Part shown: positions 60,711 to 64,000 of the stretch, in pieces
How the letters are laid out: each line of letters opens with the position of its first letter
Position numbering within the stretch: position 1 is the stretch's first letter
Source: Prunella strophiata
Lineage: Eukaryota > Chordata > Aves > Passeriformes > Prunellidae
Reading direction: 5' to 3'
Assembly: GCA_036583965.1 (NCBI GenBank)
Contig: JAZBQD010000006.1
Span: 552,496 to 616,495, forward strand
DNA: 64,000 nucleotides
Made by a program: the position numbers and the translations under genes
The notes under the pieces: model-generated
The model's database searches: none
The model's input: the letters and a program-made list of their open reading frames with translations, nothing else
What the model was told of the DNA's origin: nothing

Positions 60711-60939
60711 GCCCGAGCCGAGGACACCGACATTGCCCGGGGAGCCGGCGGGCCCGGTTGCTCAATCCAGCCCCGGGGAGAGGTGGCAGCCGCCGCAGCC
60801 CCGGCAGCTCCGAGATGCGCCGTGTCCGCTCTGGACCGCTGCAATCCCCAAGCAGCCGCCCCGGGCCGCTGCATCGCCGGCCCAGGCGGGCACACCACGC
60901 TCGGGGGAGCAGAGCGCGGCGTGGGCGCTGCTGCCCCCA
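60711..60939. other. CpG-rich segment, left of a solo LTR
   Basis: Contiguous before the LTR insertion with 61552-61800. No exon supported. Confidence 0.4.
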
Positions 60940-61551
60940 TGAATTACTAAAATACGAATATAGATCTAATATCTATATTCAACTATGACGGACAAAGACT
61001 CTCTAACAATTTAATGTTAGAAAGTGTATGTTTATTGCAGCGCTGGGTAGTGCGTGGGATCTTCCCAACCCTCACTACGAGTTGTATCGATCATTACAAA
61101 GCCTTTTATTTACAAAAGTGTTGAATATACAAAATACAAATGCATATTCATACCCCTGTCGCTTCCTCTGCCCCACTTCCCATGCAAATTGGAAAAAAGG
61201 CTATTAAGCATGCATAGTTTGTTCCTTGAAATGGGTCGGGAGTCCCTTTTGGGGAGTGGTCTCTAAAAATGAGCAAGTCAAAAGAGTCTTCCTCGCTCTG
61301 ACCTTTCTACCTTTTCGCTTACGTGACAACTAAACCCCCCCTGTGTGACAAAACTAAATCCCCCTGCTTCCTTATGTTCAATGGGTGAGAAAGTCTGTTC
61401 TCCATGATATTGACAAGTCATGAGAAATGGTGTCCGGGTAGCTTATCTAAGCCTGGCTTCTGCTACCTCTAAACAAAAGCTTATTTTTCTACTTTAGCTA
61501 ACTCAGCAACCATTGTCTTAGAATCTTCAATTCTTTGAAACCAATGTCTCA
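60940..61551 (-). mobile_element. Solo LTR with 4-base target duplication (family 2)
   Basis: On the minus strand it begins TGAGACATTGG and ends TAGTAATTCA, 612 bases. It is flanked by ccca on both sides. Nearly identical to 40110-40723. Confidence 0.88.
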
Positions 61552-62040
61552 CCCAGCACACCGAGCCGTGCGGCCGCTGGGACGGCGCCGCCCGCACTCC
61601 CACGGCCGCGGAAACCCAGCGGGCCGGCTCCAAAGCCGCGCCTGCAGCGGAGGCCGAGCCTGCCCCGGCCGGGCCCGCCTGCGGCAGGGGCAGGGCCCGC
61701 AGCCGAGCCGGCCCCCGCGGAACACAGCCGTGCCTGCAGCGGGAGCGCAACCGCCGGGAGCTCCTGCGAGCCCCAAACCCAGAGGCCTCTTTCTCCAGAG
61801 AAAGTTTGGCCTCATTCATGTTCATAACAATCTCACTGACCAGGACCTGAAGGGGTGTGGAGTTCAAACCAATGAGAGCATCCAGACAGGGTCTTTTAAA
61901 TACGCTTGGGAAATAAACTGCCTGTGTTGCCACATGGAACTGGGGGTGAGTGGTCTCCATCTCCTGTGCCCTCCCCTCCCGCATGTGGCCTAACACATAA
62001 TGCTGTAGTGAATCCGGGAGAGATACTGATTTCTTAGATG
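61552..62040. other. CpG-rich segment and unannotated DNA
   Basis: GC-rich to about 61790, then mixed. No gene recognised. Confidence 0.4.
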
Positions 62041-62596
62041 TGTAAGTACTTTGGATATCTGAGTTAGTTAGGCCTGTAAGCAAGGCTCAGTTATAGTTAT
62101 GAACTTACTTAAATACTGCTAAGTGGTGTTCTTTTGCTAAGTTCTTAAACATAAGTTACAAGCTAAGTGCTGTTTTTCTGTTAAGGTGCTAAGTACAACT
62201 GGGAAGTTACACCTATAAATGAGGTTAAATGCTGTTAATTGTTATTCCTCTGTTGAATTGTTATGGTTAAGTTGTAAGTTAAGTTCAGTTCTGTTCCTCT
62301 GTTGAATTGCTAGGCCTAAGGTGTAAGTTAAGTTATAAATTAAGGTAGAAGTCAAAGTGCTGCTCAGTGTTGTTTTTAGGCTGTGCTCCTTTTCATCCTT
62401 GCCTGCACTGTCTTTTGTCCCATGCACCTAAACACAACACACAGCCACACTCCCCTTGAGAGTTCATTTCTGGTTTGGTTGCCTGGATTTTCTTTGGGTT
62501 TTTTTGTTGCTTGTTTTCCCTTGTTGTTCCTCAGCTGTCCTGTAGGCAGTAGAGTGAATCTTGCCAAAAAACTTGCTGCATTTCATTGCTTAATAT
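62041..62596. repeat. Degenerate aagtt-rich repeat region
   Basis: Words such as gtaagttaagttcagttctg and cctctgttgaattg recur (about 62240-62330). It looks like decayed tandem duplication within retroelement-like DNA. Confidence 0.4.
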
Positions 62597-63036
62597 TGTT
62601 ATAGATAAGTAATGTAATAGTTGGCTCTCACAGTTAAGAGATAGATATTATGTGGATGTATAGTAATGTTATGGCAATATGTCCCCCATAGTCCTCTTTC
62701 CCTCTCCCCCTTGTAACAGCCTCGGTAGTCAAGACATTTAGAGGAGGCTGGCTTGTTACCGGAGGTGCGGCATAACAACACCTGACCTCCAATCAAGATG
62801 AAAGAAGTAATCTCCACCAATGGACAGCAGAGAAAGAGTTGAGTGACACAACTTTGGGAAGGGCTAAAGATATAAAAAGCAGAGCATCCATGTTGTAGAT
62901 GAGCCAGGTGGCTGGTAGTCACAGGTTTGGAGGGGGGGGTGGCTCCCAGCGCTGTAATTTTTCCTTATTTAGTCCTTTGTTGAAGTTTCTGTTAAAGTTT
63001 AATAAATTTTTTAAAAGTGAGCACTCGTTTCTCACA
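62597..63036 (+). mobile_element. Solo LTR with 4-base target duplication (family 1)
   Basis: Begins TGTTATAG and ends TCTCACA, 440 bases, flanked by atat on both sides. It has TATA-like gatataaaaag near 62870 and a poly(A) signal (aataaa) near 63000. Confidence 0.88.
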
Positions 63037-64000
63037 ATATTAAATCTAACTTTTGCTCATGCCCTTGCCACTGATTTTTAAGCAATCTCAAACACTCTTG
63101 TTAATGACAACACCACAATGTCCCGCATCACTGAGGGCCCTGGCACACGCCCGTGTCACAAAGAGCCACACCCGGCGCCCAACAACAGAGGGACAGACTG
63201 GAACGGGCCCGGAGCAGCTGGGCCTTGTGGCCTTGTAGCCCCTGCGGTGCCCAGAGCCCTGGGGGGCTTTGGCCCCGGTGCCAGCACAGCCCCAGCCCGC
63301 CCTGCAGAGCCCCGGGGCTGTTGGGGGCAGGAGGAATTGGCCGGCCGGACGTGCGGGGCCTTGTGGGCAGTGGCTCCGTGTCCCGCCGGGGCCGGGGGTG
63401 TCCCTCAGGGCTCTGCCTGGGCACCGAGCTCCTCACGGCCTCGGTCAGTGTTATGAATGAGGTCCCTATATGTCTGATTGAATAAACCACAAGGTTAAAA
63501 TTTAGCAGCAATTTTAATTGAGGTATAAAATAATAATGCAATCAAATATAATCAAGTAGTTACAAAAAGAAATTTGGCATTGGTTCAGATAAAGCATAAG
63601 CAAAACCGATGGATTGGGGTATGGGGAGGGCTTCCCACCCTGCCTCCCTGTACCAGAGGCAAAAGAATCCAAGCACAGCTGATACACTGTGTGCTAACAC
63701 ATATTCATCAATAGTTCCTGTAAATCTCCTCCCATTGTCAATTCTTGAAATCTACCTCACTGTACTGCACAGTGCCTGCACCACTCGTTGGTAAGGGGTC
63801 TTCTGGCTCTTTGGTGTCTTCTCAGAGGAAGGCTCACCCTCTTCCTCACTGTCCTCTGAGTGGCCTGGCGGGTCACGCAGGCACATTGAGCTTGGTGTTA
63901 TATAAGTAAGCATTATGTTCCAATTAAGCCTTATTATTTCATAGATAAGACCACTACTTTAGGTTCCCTATCTGGAATTGTCCCAACTTTATTCATCTCA
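63037..64000. other. Unannotated right flank
   Basis: A CpG-rich block (63120-63440) is followed by AT-rich DNA that may be retroelement-derived; TGTTATGAATG near 63449 could be an LTR edge. No gene recognised. Confidence 0.35.

Overview
The window is vertebrate nuclear DNA, almost certainly from a bird and most likely a songbird. The reasons are split genes with GT/AG introns, C2H2 zinc-finger genes with avian-style leader sequences, fragments of avian-type MHC class II beta genes, many solo LTRs of endogenous retroviruses, and an amplified PAK-like kinase family of the kind reported from zebra finch. No bacterial, phage or CRISPR features are present. Species and chromosome cannot be fixed from the sequence. 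The mix of GC-rich DNA, zinc fingers and MHC class II pieces suggests an MHC-linked microchromosome or a repeat-rich unplaced scaffold.

Layout. 1-4472: no recognised gene, a 962-base poly-G run, an LTR-like stretch and a CpG-rich stretch. 4473-8758: perfect (CCG)n and (CCT)n arrays around an inverted dispersed repeat. 8759-18262: PAK-like kinase copy 1 and a terminal LTR. 18478-20698: an LTR, a zinc-finger remnant, a dispersed repeat and another LTR. 20699-32095: kinase copy 2, nearly identical to copy 1 but carrying two huge perfect 30-bp arrays and lacking two kinase-domain exons. 32096-32595: a 500-base gap. 32596-36430: zinc-finger gene A. 37190-37475: an MHC class II beta exon 3 pseudogene. 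37736-43745: LTRs, a retroviral primer-binding site, GC-rich DNA and TG-rich DNA. 43750-46157: an inverted MHC class II beta 3' end head to head with zinc-finger gene B. 46495-49310: dispersed repeats. 49918-54140: a TATA/GC-box promoter, a perfect 20-bp array, a possible C-type lectin remnant, an ERVK-like solo LTR and an inverted paralogue. 54595-56398: a (TTTTA)n array. 57165-60330: an MHC class II beta 3' end in direct orientation followed by zinc-finger gene C. 60470-64000: dispersed repeat, two solo LTRs and unrecognised DNA.

Function. Three zinc-finger genes (7, 12 and 15 fingers) look intact and should encode DNA-binding nuclear proteins. The kinase copies keep all catalytic motifs downstream of the glycine loop, but both carry lesions in this assembly. 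The best biological lead is their architecture: a predicted membrane segment, an acidic tryptophan decapeptide repeat region and a PAK-type kinase domain, with no visible CRIB domain. The most striking structural signal is seven essentially perfect tandem arrays totalling about 13 kb. Where an unexpanded paralogue is present in the window, several of these arrays replace or disrupt unique sequence, so assembly or gap-filling artefact must be excluded before any biological reading.
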